A DNA stretch of 64,000 nucleotides from Sphingobacteriaceae bacterium (GCA_016709575.1 JADJMM010000004.1:186001-250000), one strand, 5' to 3'; positions 19,531 to 27,898 are shown, counted from the stretch's first letter. The notes: generated by a model not told the origin, from the sequence alone. Translations and numbers: made by a program.

Positions 19531-20694
19531 TTGAAGCCCATAACAAAATACCTTTTTTTCAAAGTCCTTCTTGTTTTATCACTTAGCTTAAATTCTCAGA
19601 TTGATACCACAGTATTAAAAGGCTTCAACTACGGAAGAAATCTAATTGTTTTAAATCCTTTCAATGCTAATGGCGTAGGTTTTTCAGTTAATGTAGTAAT
19701 TCTTTATAATGCTAATGCATCCATCAATCTGGCTAGGTCATTGTTGTATGTTGACTTTAGTCAAAATAAAATACCTCTTAATGTTCCGGTCACTATAAAA
19801 ATAGTGCATTCCAAAGGAGCGCCACCAAAAATTTACAATCCTGAATGTATTTTAGACAAAAACCTTGAAGTAATTAATCCTTTAGACAGTGCTTCTCAAA
19901 GCACAAACTATGCCTTAAAGGATAAATCAATATGTATTATAACAGGAAAACTAATTTTTGAAACAAAGCCAAAAAGTATTGATGATTACTGGTTTGGATT
20001 TGAGCAACTAACACGAAATAACAAAACCAAAGATTACATGTCCCAAATGGGGAATGCTGATGAAAACGGTAAATTTATTGGTGTGATGCTTTATGATGAT
20101 TTATATTCTATTGATTTAGATTATTTTGAAAACGACTCCACAACCAAAATTGTTTACAGGTTTTTAGTTGATTTAAGAGGAATTCCTGAAGACAAAAAAA
20201 GAGGTCAATTAATTAACCTTGATATTTTAGTTAAACAAGATATCGACGAAAGATTCTCCAAACTAAATCTTGACTTCCCTACCCGTAAACTTTACTACAA
20301 TGCTTACTACCAGTCGTTAATGTGGGATAAAGATTACGAAAATGCCATTTCAAAAACCTTCGAAATTTTAAATAACCAGATTAGTCAGGAAAATAATCTT
20401 AAGCTTTTAGAAATTGAAAAAGAATCGGAGAAAAAGCAAAAAAATTACCTCTACTTAATTATTTCAATTGTTGTTTTAATAACTATTGCATCTATAATTG
20501 CCTATTTCAGACAGAGAAAACTAAAAAAACTAATAAACATACAGAAAGACGAAGTTGAAAAACAAAAACACGTTATTGAAGAAAAACAAAAAGAGATGTT
20601 AGACAGTATCCGTTACGCAAGAAGAATTCAAACTTCTTTGTTACCAACTGAAAAATATATAGATAAAGTCATAAAAAAATCAAACAAAGGCTAA
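19531..20694 (+). CDS. membrane sensor with novel extracytoplasmic domain and SpoIIE-linker helix, no phosphatase ('orphan sensor 3')
   Basis: 387 residues from a TTG start at 19531. Signal peptide ('LLVLSLSLNSQ'), then about 290 residues of beta-rich extracytoplasmic sequence that is not TPR, a transmembrane helix ('YLIISIVVLITIASIIAYF'), a coiled coil and the linker 'LDSIRYARRIQTSLLPTEKY' with basic end 'KKSNKG'. The last 60 residues align with the ends of the proteins at 14709 and 16283, and with the linker of the complete SpoIIE sensors. The sensor half is different, so the linker appears as a portable module. The frame is complete and overlaps the next start by one base. Confidence 0.7.
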   Translation: MKPITKYLFFKVLLVLSLSLNSQIDTTVLKGFNYGRNLIVLNPFNANGVGFSVNVVILYNANASINLARSLLYVDFSQNKIPLNVPVTIKIVHSKGAPPKIYNPECILDKNLEVINPLDSASQSTNYALKDKSICIITGKLIFETKPKSIDDYWFGFEQLTRNNKTKDYMSQMGNADENGKFIGVMLYDDLYSIDLDYFENDSTTKIVYRFLVDLRGIPEDKKRGQLINLDILVKQDIDERFSKLNLDFPTRKLYYNAYYQSLMWDKDYENAISKTFEILNNQISQENNLKLLEIEKESEKKQKNYLYLIISIVVLITIASIIAYFRQRKLKKLINIQKDEVEKQKHVIEEKQKEMLDSIRYARRIQTSLLPTEKYIDKVIKKSNKG

Positions 20695-21329
20695 TGAGCA
20701 AAATCCCTTTCACAATTCTCATAGGCTTAACAAGCCTTCTATTTGTCGGCACAGGTTGTAATTCGGAAGCACCTACAGCAACTATTATTTCTATTGATAG
20801 TACTGATAGAGTTGCTGAGAAAGCAAAAGAAGAAATTCCTGAATACACTGTTCATTTATCACCTTATGATGGCACTGCTGAAACGGCGCATAAACAGGTT
20901 AATGAAATTATGAAAGCCATTGATGAGAAAAAATTAACCGGCTACTCGTATTTATATAATGATAACAGTGGCGAAGATGAAAAACAAGGTCTTTTATGCT
21001 TCTCCTATTTTAATGGTCCGGAAAAAGATTGGTATTTGAGATTAAACACGAAACATAACGCCATGGAATATTTTTTTGGAAAAGAGAATGAACTTTTTGC
21101 TATAAGAGAATGGGAATATGTGGAAGGTGGGGCAAACTTAATTGCAGAAATCTTCTACCAAAAACCAGAAGGTTTATTAAAAGGCTCTTGGTTAAAACGC
21201 ATGAATGAAGATACTACCGACTTAGCCTCTTACAAAGGCGATTACTGGTATGATTTTTTAGAAGGTTGGCCTTTGTATCACGACACAAAATCCATGAGAG
21301 CAGATAAAAGTTTACAGTATCAACAATAA
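20694..21329 (+). CDS. lipoprotein of unknown function
   Basis: A 211-residue protein with lipoprotein signal 'LLFVGTGC' (lipobox Cys at residue 22). The mature part is acidic, with a Thr/Glu-rich linker, then a compact domain rich in aromatics ('GPEKDWYLRLNTKHNAMEY', 'REWEYVEGGANLIAEIFY'). No family is recognised. The start ATGA shares a base with the preceding stop, so it is probably translated with orphan sensor 3 and could be its envelope partner. Confidence 0.65.
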   Translation: MSKIPFTILIGLTSLLFVGTGCNSEAPTATIISIDSTDRVAEKAKEEIPEYTVHLSPYDGTAETAHKQVNEIMKAIDEKKLTGYSYLYNDNSGEDEKQGLLCFSYFNGPEKDWYLRLNTKHNAMEYFFGKENELFAIREWEYVEGGANLIAEIFYQKPEGLLKGSWLKRMNEDTTDLASYKGDYWYDFLEGWPLYHDTKSMRADKSLQYQQ

Positions 21330-21338
21330 AAAAACTAT

Positions 21339-21680
21339 ATGAATAAAATTCCTTTCACAACCATCGACTGGTCGAGCATTGAAAAAACTGAACACAAAGG
21401 TGAGACCGGTACATCTTATTGGCAAACCATTCAACTAGGCGGTTTAAGAATCCGTATTGTAGAATATGGCGAAGGTTATTTAGCCGACCATTGGTGTGAG
21501 AAAGGCCATGTTGTACATTGTTTAGAAGGCGATTTTATTACCGAACTAAAAACCGGGGAGAAACAAAAACTCCACAAAGGTGAGAGTTATGTGGTATCGG
21601 ATAATTTAAGTTCACACCGTTCCTATTCAGAGAATGGCGTGAGATTGCTAATTGTTGACGGCGAATTTTTTAAACAATAA
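21339..21680 (+). CDS. DHCW-motif cupin-fold protein
   Basis: A 113-residue single cupin domain. 'YLADHWCEKGHVVHCLEGDF' carries the DHxC and His residues that name this small family, and 'GESYVVSDNLSSHRS' is the second cupin motif. It may bind a metal or small ligand; no reaction is established. It follows the lipoprotein gene by nine bases, in the same run of small genes. Confidence 0.75.
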   Translation: MNKIPFTTIDWSSIEKTEHKGETGTSYWQTIQLGGLRIRIVEYGEGYLADHWCEKGHVVHCLEGDFITELKTGEKQKLHKGESYVVSDNLSSHRSYSENGVRLLIVDGEFFKQ

Positions 21681-21686
21681 AATCAA

Positions 21687-22172
21687 ATGGATAGTCTAAA
21701 TCAAATAAGCAATTTATATTCTGATTATATAAAAAAGTCGTATGAAGAAAAATTGCATTCAGGTGATATTTTATGGGATGCAGGAAATCACTTGTTAAAA
21801 CTTGACAAGAATTCATTAGACTTAAATGAAATTTTAAATAGAGATTATCTTATAAGAAAAATCGCAGGGGATTTAATAAGACAAACAGAAAGAATGGGTT
21901 ACACCAAACAATACGACTCTGCTTCAATATTAAAAGATTATATTTATTTAGCCTACTATTTAGCCTACGAAGTTTGCGAAAAAAAAGCAGATAGAAGACT
22001 TCTACCTTTCCTTGCCCATATTTTATATTACGAAAATTTTAACACTGATAAAGCCGAATTTTTACGATTAAAGGAAATTTACAACCATTCCCTTAAACTT
22101 GAACAAAAATATATAGAAAATTTATTAAACACGGATAGACCTGAATACAACACAAGTATTTGGGGATTTTAA
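21687..22172 (+). CDS. hypothetical helical protein
   Basis: A 161-residue, nearly all-helical protein rich in Leu, Tyr and Lys, with 'YIYLAYYLAYEVCEKKADRR' as the most distinctive segment. No signal peptide and no recognised family. It lies six bases after the cupin gene and seven before the SRPBCC gene, so it is part of the same transcription unit. Confidence 0.55.
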   Translation: MDSLNQISNLYSDYIKKSYEEKLHSGDILWDAGNHLLKLDKNSLDLNEILNRDYLIRKIAGDLIRQTERMGYTKQYDSASILKDYIYLAYYLAYEVCEKKADRRLLPFLAHILYYENFNTDKAEFLRLKEIYNHSLKLEQKYIENLLNTDRPEYNTSIWGF

Positions 22173-22179
22173 GTATAAA

Positions 22180-22570
22180 ATGATTTTAGACTACAAAATA
22201 AAAAAGTCTGCGGTTGTTGTGTTTGATTATTTAACCGACATGAAAAAATTTGTTGCTGTTCACCCTATCATTTACAAAATGGATGACCTGGCAATAGTAA
22301 TTTTAAGGTGTAGAAAAACTTGGACTTATTTCCTTTACTTACTCAGCAACAGTTAAAGGAGATTCTCAGAATAAAACGGTAAACATTAAAGCTGTTGTGA
22401 TGAAAATAACACATGTTGAAATGAATTTCACTATCAAAAGCGATGGCAACTATTCAATTATTCACGAAACTGTTGATTTCAGAACACCTCTCCCGATAAA
22501 AGGTATCTTGAAAAACATTTTCACCAAACAACATAAACAATTATTTTTGAATATTGAAAAAGAAAATTAG
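22180..22570 (+). CDS. SRPBCC-family protein, frameshifted
   Basis: A short gene of about 130 codons. From the ATG at 22180 it reads 'ILDYKIKKSAVVVFDYLTDM' and 'KFVAVHPIIYKMDDL', the usual start of a Bet v 1-like (SRPBCC) ligand-binding domain. The frame is then lost near 22290, passes through a second shifted frame, and resumes as 'ISFTYSATVKGDSQNKTVNI' and 'FRTPLPIKGILKNIF' to a TAG at 22568. At least two indels are needed. The fold binds hydrophobic ligands; the ligand is unknown. The pentapeptide-repeat gene begins five bases later. Confidence 0.6.
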
Positions 22571-22575
22571 GCTTA

Positions 22576-23139
22576 ATGAATTTAGATTATATAGAAGCAA
22601 AAGTATTTGATAAATGCAACCCAATAGCAATAGGAGAATACGAAAATTGTAAGTTTAACAATTGTGATTTTTCCAATGCTGATTTTTCTGAATTCAAATT
22701 TGTGAATTGTGAATTCAACTCCTGCAATTTAAGTCTGACGAAATTGAACAAAGCTGTTTTACAAGGTTTAAAATTTAAAGATTGTAAAATGCTTGGTCTT
22801 TTATTTGAAAAATGCAATCCCTTTGGTTTAGAATTAAGTTTTGAAACTTGTAATTTGAATCATTCTTCATTCTATAAACTAAAACTTAAAAAAACCACTT
22901 TTAAAAATTGTCAATTACACGAAGCAGATTTTAGCGAATGTGATTTAAGTAATTCTGTTTTTAGTACTTGTGATTTAAGCAACACGAAATTTGAAAATAC
23001 CATTTTGGAAAAAGCGGACCTAAGGGGTTCATTTAATTTTTCAATTGATCCTGAGATTAACAAAATAAAAAAAGCAAAATTTTCAGCAAGTGAAATAAAG
23101 GGCTTATTAGATAAATATGATATTGAAATAGATAATTGA
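22576..23139 (+). CDS. cysteine-rich pentapeptide-repeat protein
   Basis: A 187-residue protein made almost wholly of pentapeptide repeats with A(D/N)LxF spacing, such as 'CDFSNADFSEFKFVNCEF' and 'ADFSECDLSNSVFSTCDLSN', which build a right-handed quadrilateral beta-helix. About eleven Cys residues sit at repeat positions, more than usual. Family members include the Qnr and MfpA gyrase-protecting proteins, though most are uncharacterised. It sits between an SRPBCC gene (5-base gap) and a GyrI-like gene (1-base gap). Confidence 0.85.
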   Translation: MNLDYIEAKVFDKCNPIAIGEYENCKFNNCDFSNADFSEFKFVNCEFNSCNLSLTKLNKAVLQGLKFKDCKMLGLLFEKCNPFGLELSFETCNLNHSSFYKLKLKKTTFKNCQLHEADFSECDLSNSVFSTCDLSNTKFENTILEKADLRGSFNFSIDPEINKIKKAKFSASEIKGLLDKYDIEIDN

Positions 23140-23140
23140 T

Positions 23141-23617
23141 ATGAAACCCGAAATAAAAACACTAACAGCAAAAACATTAATAGGTAAACGCATCACCATG
23201 AGTTTAGCCAACAACAAAACCAGTGAGTTGTGGAAAAGCTTTATGCCCAGAAGAAATGAAATTAAAAATGTGATTGGAACTGATTTATTTTCGATACAAA
23301 CTTATAGTCCTGATTACTTTAAAGTTTTCAATCCCAATAACGAATTTGAAAAATGGGCTTTACTGGAAGTTTCCGATACTACTCCCCTTCCCGAAGGAAT
23401 GGAAACATTTAATTTACCTGGTGGCTTATATGCAGTCTTCTTTTACAAAGGACTAAACACAGATTTTAGTATCTTTAATTATATTTTCTCAGAATGGTTA
23501 CCAAAATCAGAATACAATTTAGATTTACGTCCGCATTTTGAAGTATTAGGCTCTAAATACAAAAACAACGACCCCGAATCGGAAGAAGAGATTTGGATAC
23601 CTATTAAAAACAAATAA
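23141..23617 (+). CDS. GyrI-like small-molecule-binding domain protein
   Basis: A 158-residue stand-alone effector-binding domain of the GyrI/AraC-effector type, without a DNA-binding domain. Family-like segments are 'KTLIGKRITMSLANN' with 'ELWKSFMPRRNEI' and 'PEGMETFNLPGGLYAVFFYKG', followed by the C-terminal 'EWLPKSEYNLDLRPHFEV'. Known members bind drugs or, in E. coli, DNA gyrase. It starts one base after the pentapeptide-repeat gene, so the two are translationally coupled. Confidence 0.8.
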   Translation: MKPEIKTLTAKTLIGKRITMSLANNKTSELWKSFMPRRNEIKNVIGTDLFSIQTYSPDYFKVFNPNNEFEKWALLEVSDTTPLPEGMETFNLPGGLYAVFFYKGLNTDFSIFNYIFSEWLPKSEYNLDLRPHFEVLGSKYKNNDPESEEEIWIPIKNK

Positions 23618-23620
23618 ACC

Positions 23621-23651
23621 AACTTTAAACCTTGAACATTAAACTTTAAAC
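23621..23651 (+). repeat. direct repeat aactttaaac, two copies
   Basis: 'aactttaaac' at 23621-23630 and 23642-23651 with 11 bases between, just upstream of the next ATG at 23661. The second copy together with the preceding 'ttg' could form part of a promoter, but the fit to TAnnTTTG is imperfect. Confidence 0.45.
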
Positions 23652-23660
23652 ATAAATAAA

Positions 23661-24068
23661 ATGGCAAAAGAAGCTGGAACAAAAGAAAATCCGTGGAAAT
23701 TAAAAACACCACCACTTACATCTGAATTCACTATGCATAAAGATGAAAAAGACGGGAAAGAAATTTTAGTGTGCACTGTTGGCAAAACAGTTTTACATTA
23801 CAATTACCGCTGCTTAAATGATTTACACGCTATGCTAAAAAAACATGGCGACTGGATGGAACTTGGTAGCGCTGATGAACAAAAACCAGCTAAAGAAGGA
23901 ACAGTTGAAGCCTGGGGACGCTCAGCAAAAAATCCGGTTAAAGGTTGGTATGGATTGAAAAAAGGTTTACGCGGGCGATTTGGAATGTATGTTCCACCAT
24001 TAATGGAAAAATTAGGTTTAGCAGAAGTAACTCACGATGCGAAAGGAAATAAAATGAAAGCGAAATAG
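23661..24068 (+). CDS. conserved hypothetical protein
   Basis: A 135-residue basic, soluble protein without signal peptide. Notable segments are 'GTKENPWKLKTPPLTSEF' at the start and 'VKGWYGLKKGLRGRFGMYVP' in the C-terminal half, ending in a lysine-rich tail. It looks like a small globular protein found widely in soil bacteria but I cannot name a function. It follows the GyrI-like gene by 43 bases. Confidence 0.6.
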   Translation: MAKEAGTKENPWKLKTPPLTSEFTMHKDEKDGKEILVCTVGKTVLHYNYRCLNDLHAMLKKHGDWMELGSADEQKPAKEGTVEAWGRSAKNPVKGWYGLKKGLRGRFGMYVPPLMEKLGLAEVTHDAKGNKMKAK

Positions 24069-24070
24069 TA

Positions 24071-24078
24071 TATATTTG
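24071..24078 (+). promoter_or_regulatory. -7 box upstream of the sialidase-like T9SS gene
   Basis: TATATTTG is an exact TAnnTTTG match 14 bases before the ATG at 24093. No TTG is found at 19-21 bases upstream, so support is partial. Confidence 0.4.
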
Positions 24079-24092
24079 AAAAAATAAATATC

Positions 24093-25220
24093 ATGAAACA
24101 TATTTTGGTACTAGCACTTGCTTTGTTAAGCTTCAAAAGTTTTTCACAAGCCAACTTACATGATTTAATTATTTGTAAGAGTACCGATGGTATGAATTGG
24201 ACGAACAATACTTTGTTCCAAGATTCAAGTGGTGTGCCAAGTATTGCCCAATCAACAACCGGTGTTATTTATTGCGCGTTTCAATGGTTTCCACCACCGA
24301 ATACACCAACTAACACTGCTTTCGATAAAATTGCCGTTAAACAATCTTCAGACGGAGGATTAACTTGGTCGAATCCTGTACTAGCTAATTTTATTGGATT
24401 TCCGGGTACTTACAAACGTCCTTTTGATCAAACAATAGTTTTAGCTGATAATGGTAATATAAGAATGTATTTTTCCTCCAGTAAAACTGGTACTTTAATG
24501 GCATTAGATTCAACTGTACATTGCTACTCTGCTATTTCTTCTGATGGTATTAATTATACTTATGAAGGTGTGAGAGTTTTAGTAAAAGATTCCATTACTA
24601 TCGATCCTGCTGTTGCGAAGTTTGGATCAACCTGGCACTATTCGGCTCCACGTGCAGCTCCTCAGGATGGTGCGCATCATTTTATTTCTGCTGACGGGAT
24701 GGCTTGGACCAGAACTACAACTATAGCTTCTAATTTCAATCATAATTGGACAGGAAATTTTTTTACTGAAGGCAGCGCCTTAAATTTTTACGGTACACCT
24801 AATCCATGGACCAATTCTATTTGGAGAAATCAAACCTTAGATGGTTTTACCTGGAACGGTTATGTAAACTGTGTTGGTCCGGTTACTGTAAACAGTATTC
24901 AAGCCGACCCTGCCGTTTTTAAAATTGGTACCGCCAATTATATTATGGTGTATGTGAGTAAGCAGAGTGCTGTTGGTATAAGTGAAAAATCGAAATCTGA
25001 TTTGAGGCTAAGTATTTATCCAAATCCCAGCGCCAATCAAATCAATATTAAAACAGAAGAGAAAATAAATGCAGTGAAAATTTTTGATGCTTCAGGAAAA
25101 TTAATTTACTCACAACAAAACTCAAGTAAAACAATAGAAACCCATTTACAAGCCGGACTTTATTCTATTGAAATAGAAACTGAAAAAGGAAAAGCTGTTC
25201 GCAAACTAATTATCGAGTAA
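24093..25220 (+). CDS. secreted beta-propeller-like protein with type A T9SS sorting domain
   Basis: 375 residues with a signal peptide ('LLSFKSFSQ'), a body with sialidase/BNR-like turns ('VKQSSDGGLTWSNPVL', 'AISSDGINYTYEG', 'ISADGMAWTRT', 'TLDGFTWNGY') and a C-terminal sorting domain ('SIYPNPSANQINIKT' to 'VRKLIIE'). Four S-x-D-G-x-x-W-like repeats point to a glycosidase-like propeller, but catalytic Arg/Asp/Tyr residues of real sialidases are not evident. It is exported to the surface by type IX secretion. Stop and next start overlap by one base. Confidence 0.8.
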   Translation: MKHILVLALALLSFKSFSQANLHDLIICKSTDGMNWTNNTLFQDSSGVPSIAQSTTGVIYCAFQWFPPPNTPTNTAFDKIAVKQSSDGGLTWSNPVLANFIGFPGTYKRPFDQTIVLADNGNIRMYFSSSKTGTLMALDSTVHCYSAISSDGINYTYEGVRVLVKDSITIDPAVAKFGSTWHYSAPRAAPQDGAHHFISADGMAWTRTTTIASNFNHNWTGNFFTEGSALNFYGTPNPWTNSIWRNQTLDGFTWNGYVNCVGPVTVNSIQADPAVFKIGTANYIMVYVSKQSAVGISEKSKSDLRLSIYPNPSANQINIKTEEKINAVKIFDASGKLIYSQQNSSKTIETHLQAGLYSIEIETEKGKAVRKLIIE

Positions 25221-25855
25221 TGAAAAACAGCAAAGCCTCCGCTTTTGGTATTTTAGGTGTAGTATTATTTATTATTGCTACAATTTTAGGCGGCTTACAA
25301 ATTCCCGGTTATAGTCATACCTCGCAATTAATTAGTGAATCGTATGCAATTGGAACACCATACGGAGTCTTGTTAAGATTTTTTCTCTTTATACCTAGTG
25401 GTATTTTTATTTTTCTCTTCGGTATTTTCGCCATTAAACAAGTTGGAAATTCAAGCTTAGGAGTGTTAGGCCTATTATGTGTTTCGTTATTTTACGGATT
25501 AGGAACCGTAGTTGTAAGTTTATTTCCGTGCGATGAAGGTTGTGGTAAAGAACTAATCGACCCGAGTATTTCGCAAGTCATTCATAACCTAACGGGACTT
25601 TTAACTTACCTTACTGTTCCTTTAAGTTTAATACTAATCGGCGTAGATTCAAAAAAATGGATTAGGGGAAAAAATATTTCTATTTCTTCTTTTATTTGCG
25701 GATCAATATCTATAATTTTTGTTGGGGTTTTATCCGGAGATTTACACTCTAACCATGCCGGTTTGTATCAACGTATTGTTGAAGGTTCAATCCTCACCTG
25801 GATAATTCTATGTTCCGTTTATTTCATTCGTCAACAAAGAAGTATTAAAATTTAA
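25220..25855 (+). CDS. DUF998-type integral membrane protein
   Basis: A 211-residue protein with six predicted transmembrane helices. 'LGGLQIPGYSHTSQLISES' after the first helix and 'LFPCDEGCGKE' in a loop are characteristic of the DUF998 family, whose function is unknown. It overlaps the preceding stop by one base and is followed one base later by the GNAT gene. Confidence 0.75.
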   Translation: MKNSKASAFGILGVVLFIIATILGGLQIPGYSHTSQLISESYAIGTPYGVLLRFFLFIPSGIFIFLFGIFAIKQVGNSSLGVLGLLCVSLFYGLGTVVVSLFPCDEGCGKELIDPSISQVIHNLTGLLTYLTVPLSLILIGVDSKKWIRGKNISISSFICGSISIIFVGVLSGDLHSNHAGLYQRIVEGSILTWIILCSVYFIRQQRSIKI

Positions 25856-25856
25856 T

Positions 25857-26384
25857 ATGGATACGATTCAATCTACACTTGAAAATGAATTGGTGAAATT
25901 AGTTCCGATAAAAGAAACTGATTTTGAAATTTTATATAAAGTAGCGAGCGACCCATTAATCTGGGAACAACATCCCAACAAAAACCGCTGGCAGCGGGAA
26001 GTATTTCAAAACTTCTTTACAGGAGCCATAGAGAGTAAAGGCGCGTTTTTAATTTACGATGCAAAAACCAACGAAGCCATTGGCAGCACCCGCTTTTATG
26101 ATTGGGATTTAGAAAAAAGTAACGTAGCGATTGGTTATACCTTTTACGCCCGATCGCATTGGGGCGGTAAATACAATCCAAGTTGTAAGTACTTGATGAT
26201 GCGGCATGCCTTTCAATTTGTTGAGAGTGTTATTTTCCACATCGGGGCCAAAAACATCCGTTCACAAAAAGCGATAGAGAAATTAGGTGCTATTAAGATT
26301 GACGAACAAGAAATAAATTACTTTGGCGAAGATTGTAATCTGAATTTTATTTATCAGATTAATAAATCTGAGTTCAAAGGTTAA
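25857..26384 (+). CDS. GNAT family N-acetyltransferase (RimJ/RimL-like)
   Basis: A 175-residue acetyl-CoA-dependent acetyltransferase. It has the N-terminal 'LVPIKETDFEILYKVASDP' of the RimJ/RimL group, 'TNEAIGSTRFYDWD' strand-turn-strand and the segment 'IGAKNIRSQKAIEKLGA', the usual end of the CoA-binding helix. The acceptor may be a protein N-terminus or a small amine. The Q/R-x-x-G-x-G/A loop is weak ('SHWGGKYNPSC'). Confidence 0.8.
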   Translation: MDTIQSTLENELVKLVPIKETDFEILYKVASDPLIWEQHPNKNRWQREVFQNFFTGAIESKGAFLIYDAKTNEAIGSTRFYDWDLEKSNVAIGYTFYARSHWGGKYNPSCKYLMMRHAFQFVESVIFHIGAKNIRSQKAIEKLGAIKIDEQEINYFGEDCNLNFIYQINKSEFKG

Positions 26385-26403
26385 TAACTCCCTACGGGTT
26401 CAA

Positions 26404-26434
26404 TTTGCTTTCCTCATAAACTTTACTACCTTAG
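26404..26434 (+). promoter_or_regulatory. Bacteroidota promoter of the glycine-rich T9SS operon
   Basis: TTTG at 26404-26407, a 19-base spacer and TACCTTAG at 26427-26434, one mismatch from TAnnTTTG. It is 27 bases upstream of the ATG at 26462 and probably drives the three secreted-protein genes that follow. Confidence 0.55.
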
Positions 26435-26461
26435 TGAGTATAAACCCCTAAACCCAATCTC

Positions 26462-27436
26462 ATGAAAAAACTTTACATTTTATTTTTATTAGCATTTGCA
26501 ACGAGTTTTTCGTTTTCGCAAATTAGCATTATCACCTATTCATTCGCAGGAAATTACACCTACACAATTCCATCAGGCGTCACTACTTTGAGTATGGAAG
26601 TATATGGCGGTGGCGGTAAAGGACAAGGAAATGGAACCGGTGGAGGTGGCGGAGGCGGTTACTCGTTTGGTGTTTTCACAGTAACTCCTGGTTCTACACT
26701 AGCAGTTCATATTGGAACCAATGGCGTTAATCCTACAGCAAATACATCAAGTATTACAGGTTATATAATTGCAACAGGTGGCGCAAATGGCGTTAGTGTT
26801 GCTAATCCAACAGTTGGTGGAGGCGGTAATGGTGGTATTGGTTCAGGAGGTTCTATCAACAGTAAAGGTGGCGACGGCGGTGGCGGTTACTACACCTATT
26901 TCGGCGGTGGCGGCGGTGCTGCAGGCGGACCTGCAGGAAATGGTAATAACGGTGGTAATTGTATAGCTTATTCAGGAAGTAATTGTTTACAACCAGGTGG
27001 TTCAGGCGGATCTGCTCCCGGTTATCCTACAGGTGCAGGTGGAAAAGGCGCAGGCTTTACTGATAACTCTTGTACGATAACAAATCCTGCAGGTAACGGT
27101 GGTTACTTCGGCGGCGGCGGTGGCGGCGGAAATGGAATCGGTTCTACTCCAGGTGCTGGCGGTGGCGGTGGCGCTCGTTTATCATTTACAACTTCAACAA
27201 CCGGCATTACTGAGTTAACAAAAAGTAATGTTGTTTTATTTCCAAATCCATTCACTTCAAAATTAAATATCCAAGCTTCAACTGGTAACGAAACTTTTGA
27301 ACTGGTAAATGCTATTGGTCAGCAAATTTTTGTTGGAAAGAATATTGAAGAACAAGATTTCTCTTCAATTGCTAAAGGTGTTTATTTTTTAAAAGTCCAA
27401 AACACAAGTACAGTTATTAAATTGGTGAAACAATAA
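26462..27436 (+). CDS. glycine-rich secreted protein with T9SS sorting domain
   Basis: 324 residues: signal peptide ('FATSFSFSQ'), a short beta strand region ('YTYTIPSGVTTLSMEVYGGG'), about 190 residues of Gly/Ser/Asn-rich sequence with many G-G-G-G runs, and a type A sorting domain ('VVLFPNPFTSKLNIQ' to 'VIKLVKQ'). The start of the Gly-rich part matches the glycine-rich surface-protein family found in Bacteroidota. A flexible or self-assembling surface role is inferred. Codon use in the Gly region is GGT/GGC rich, unlike the AT-rich surroundings, because of the composition. Confidence 0.85.
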   Translation: MKKLYILFLLAFATSFSFSQISIITYSFAGNYTYTIPSGVTTLSMEVYGGGGKGQGNGTGGGGGGGYSFGVFTVTPGSTLAVHIGTNGVNPTANTSSITGYIIATGGANGVSVANPTVGGGGNGGIGSGGSINSKGGDGGGGYYTYFGGGGGAAGGPAGNGNNGGNCIAYSGSNCLQPGGSGGSAPGYPTGAGGKGAGFTDNSCTITNPAGNGGYFGGGGGGGNGIGSTPGAGGGGGARLSFTTSTTGITELTKSNVVLFPNPFTSKLNIQASTGNETFELVNAIGQQIFVGKNIEEQDFSSIAKGVYFLKVQNTSTVIKLVKQ

Positions 27437-27897
27437 TGAAAAAATTAGTTCTGCTCTTTATTTCTTCCTGCACCCTGTCGTACGCACAACAAGGACCTGT
27501 AGCCGCAGGAACCAGTACCACAGGTGCAGGAGGAAGTATTAGCTATTCCATCGGACAAATTGATTACATCTATCCTTCCGGCACAGGTAGTAGCAGTGAA
27601 GGCTTGCAACAACCTTACGAAGTTTTTGTGACTGAGGTGAGTGAAAATTTAAATTCAGTTTCAATAAACGTATTTCCAAATCCCACTTCCCAATCTGTAA
27701 TTATTGATTTTAAGGCGGCAGATTTTAAAAATCATTCGTATCAATTAACAGATGTAAACGGAAAATTAATTTCAGAAAATAAAATTACCGAATCACAAAG
27801 TAAAATTAATGTGACAGAAATGAGTTCGGGAATCTATTTCATTAGCATTTCAAATTCTTCATCTTCACTAAAAACTTTCAAATTAATAAAGCACTAG
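27436..27897 (+). CDS. small secreted protein with type A T9SS sorting domain
   Basis: 153 residues: signal peptide ('FISSCTLSYAQQ'), a short Gly/Ser-rich segment containing 'GGSISYSIGQIDYIYPSG', and a sorting domain from 'SINVFPNPTSQSVIIDF' to 'FKLIKH'. Almost all of the protein is signal plus sorting domain, with about 50 residues of passenger. It overlaps the glycine-rich gene by one base and is one base from the next, so the three are co-expressed. Confidence 0.8.
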   Translation: MKKLVLLFISSCTLSYAQQGPVAAGTSTTGAGGSISYSIGQIDYIYPSGTGSSSEGLQQPYEVFVTEVSENLNSVSINVFPNPTSQSVIIDFKAADFKNHSYQLTDVNGKLISENKITESQSKINVTEMSSGIYFISISNSSSSLKTFKLIKH

Positions 27898-27898
27898 T

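Noticed and set aside
22180..22570. A new small gene family between the helical hypothetical and the pentapeptide-repeat genes
   Set aside because: When indels are allowed, the text matches the start and end of an SRPBCC protein.
26769..26966. Short open frame in the +1 frame of the glycine-rich gene
   Set aside because: Its valine-rich translation arises only from the GGN repeats of the real frame.
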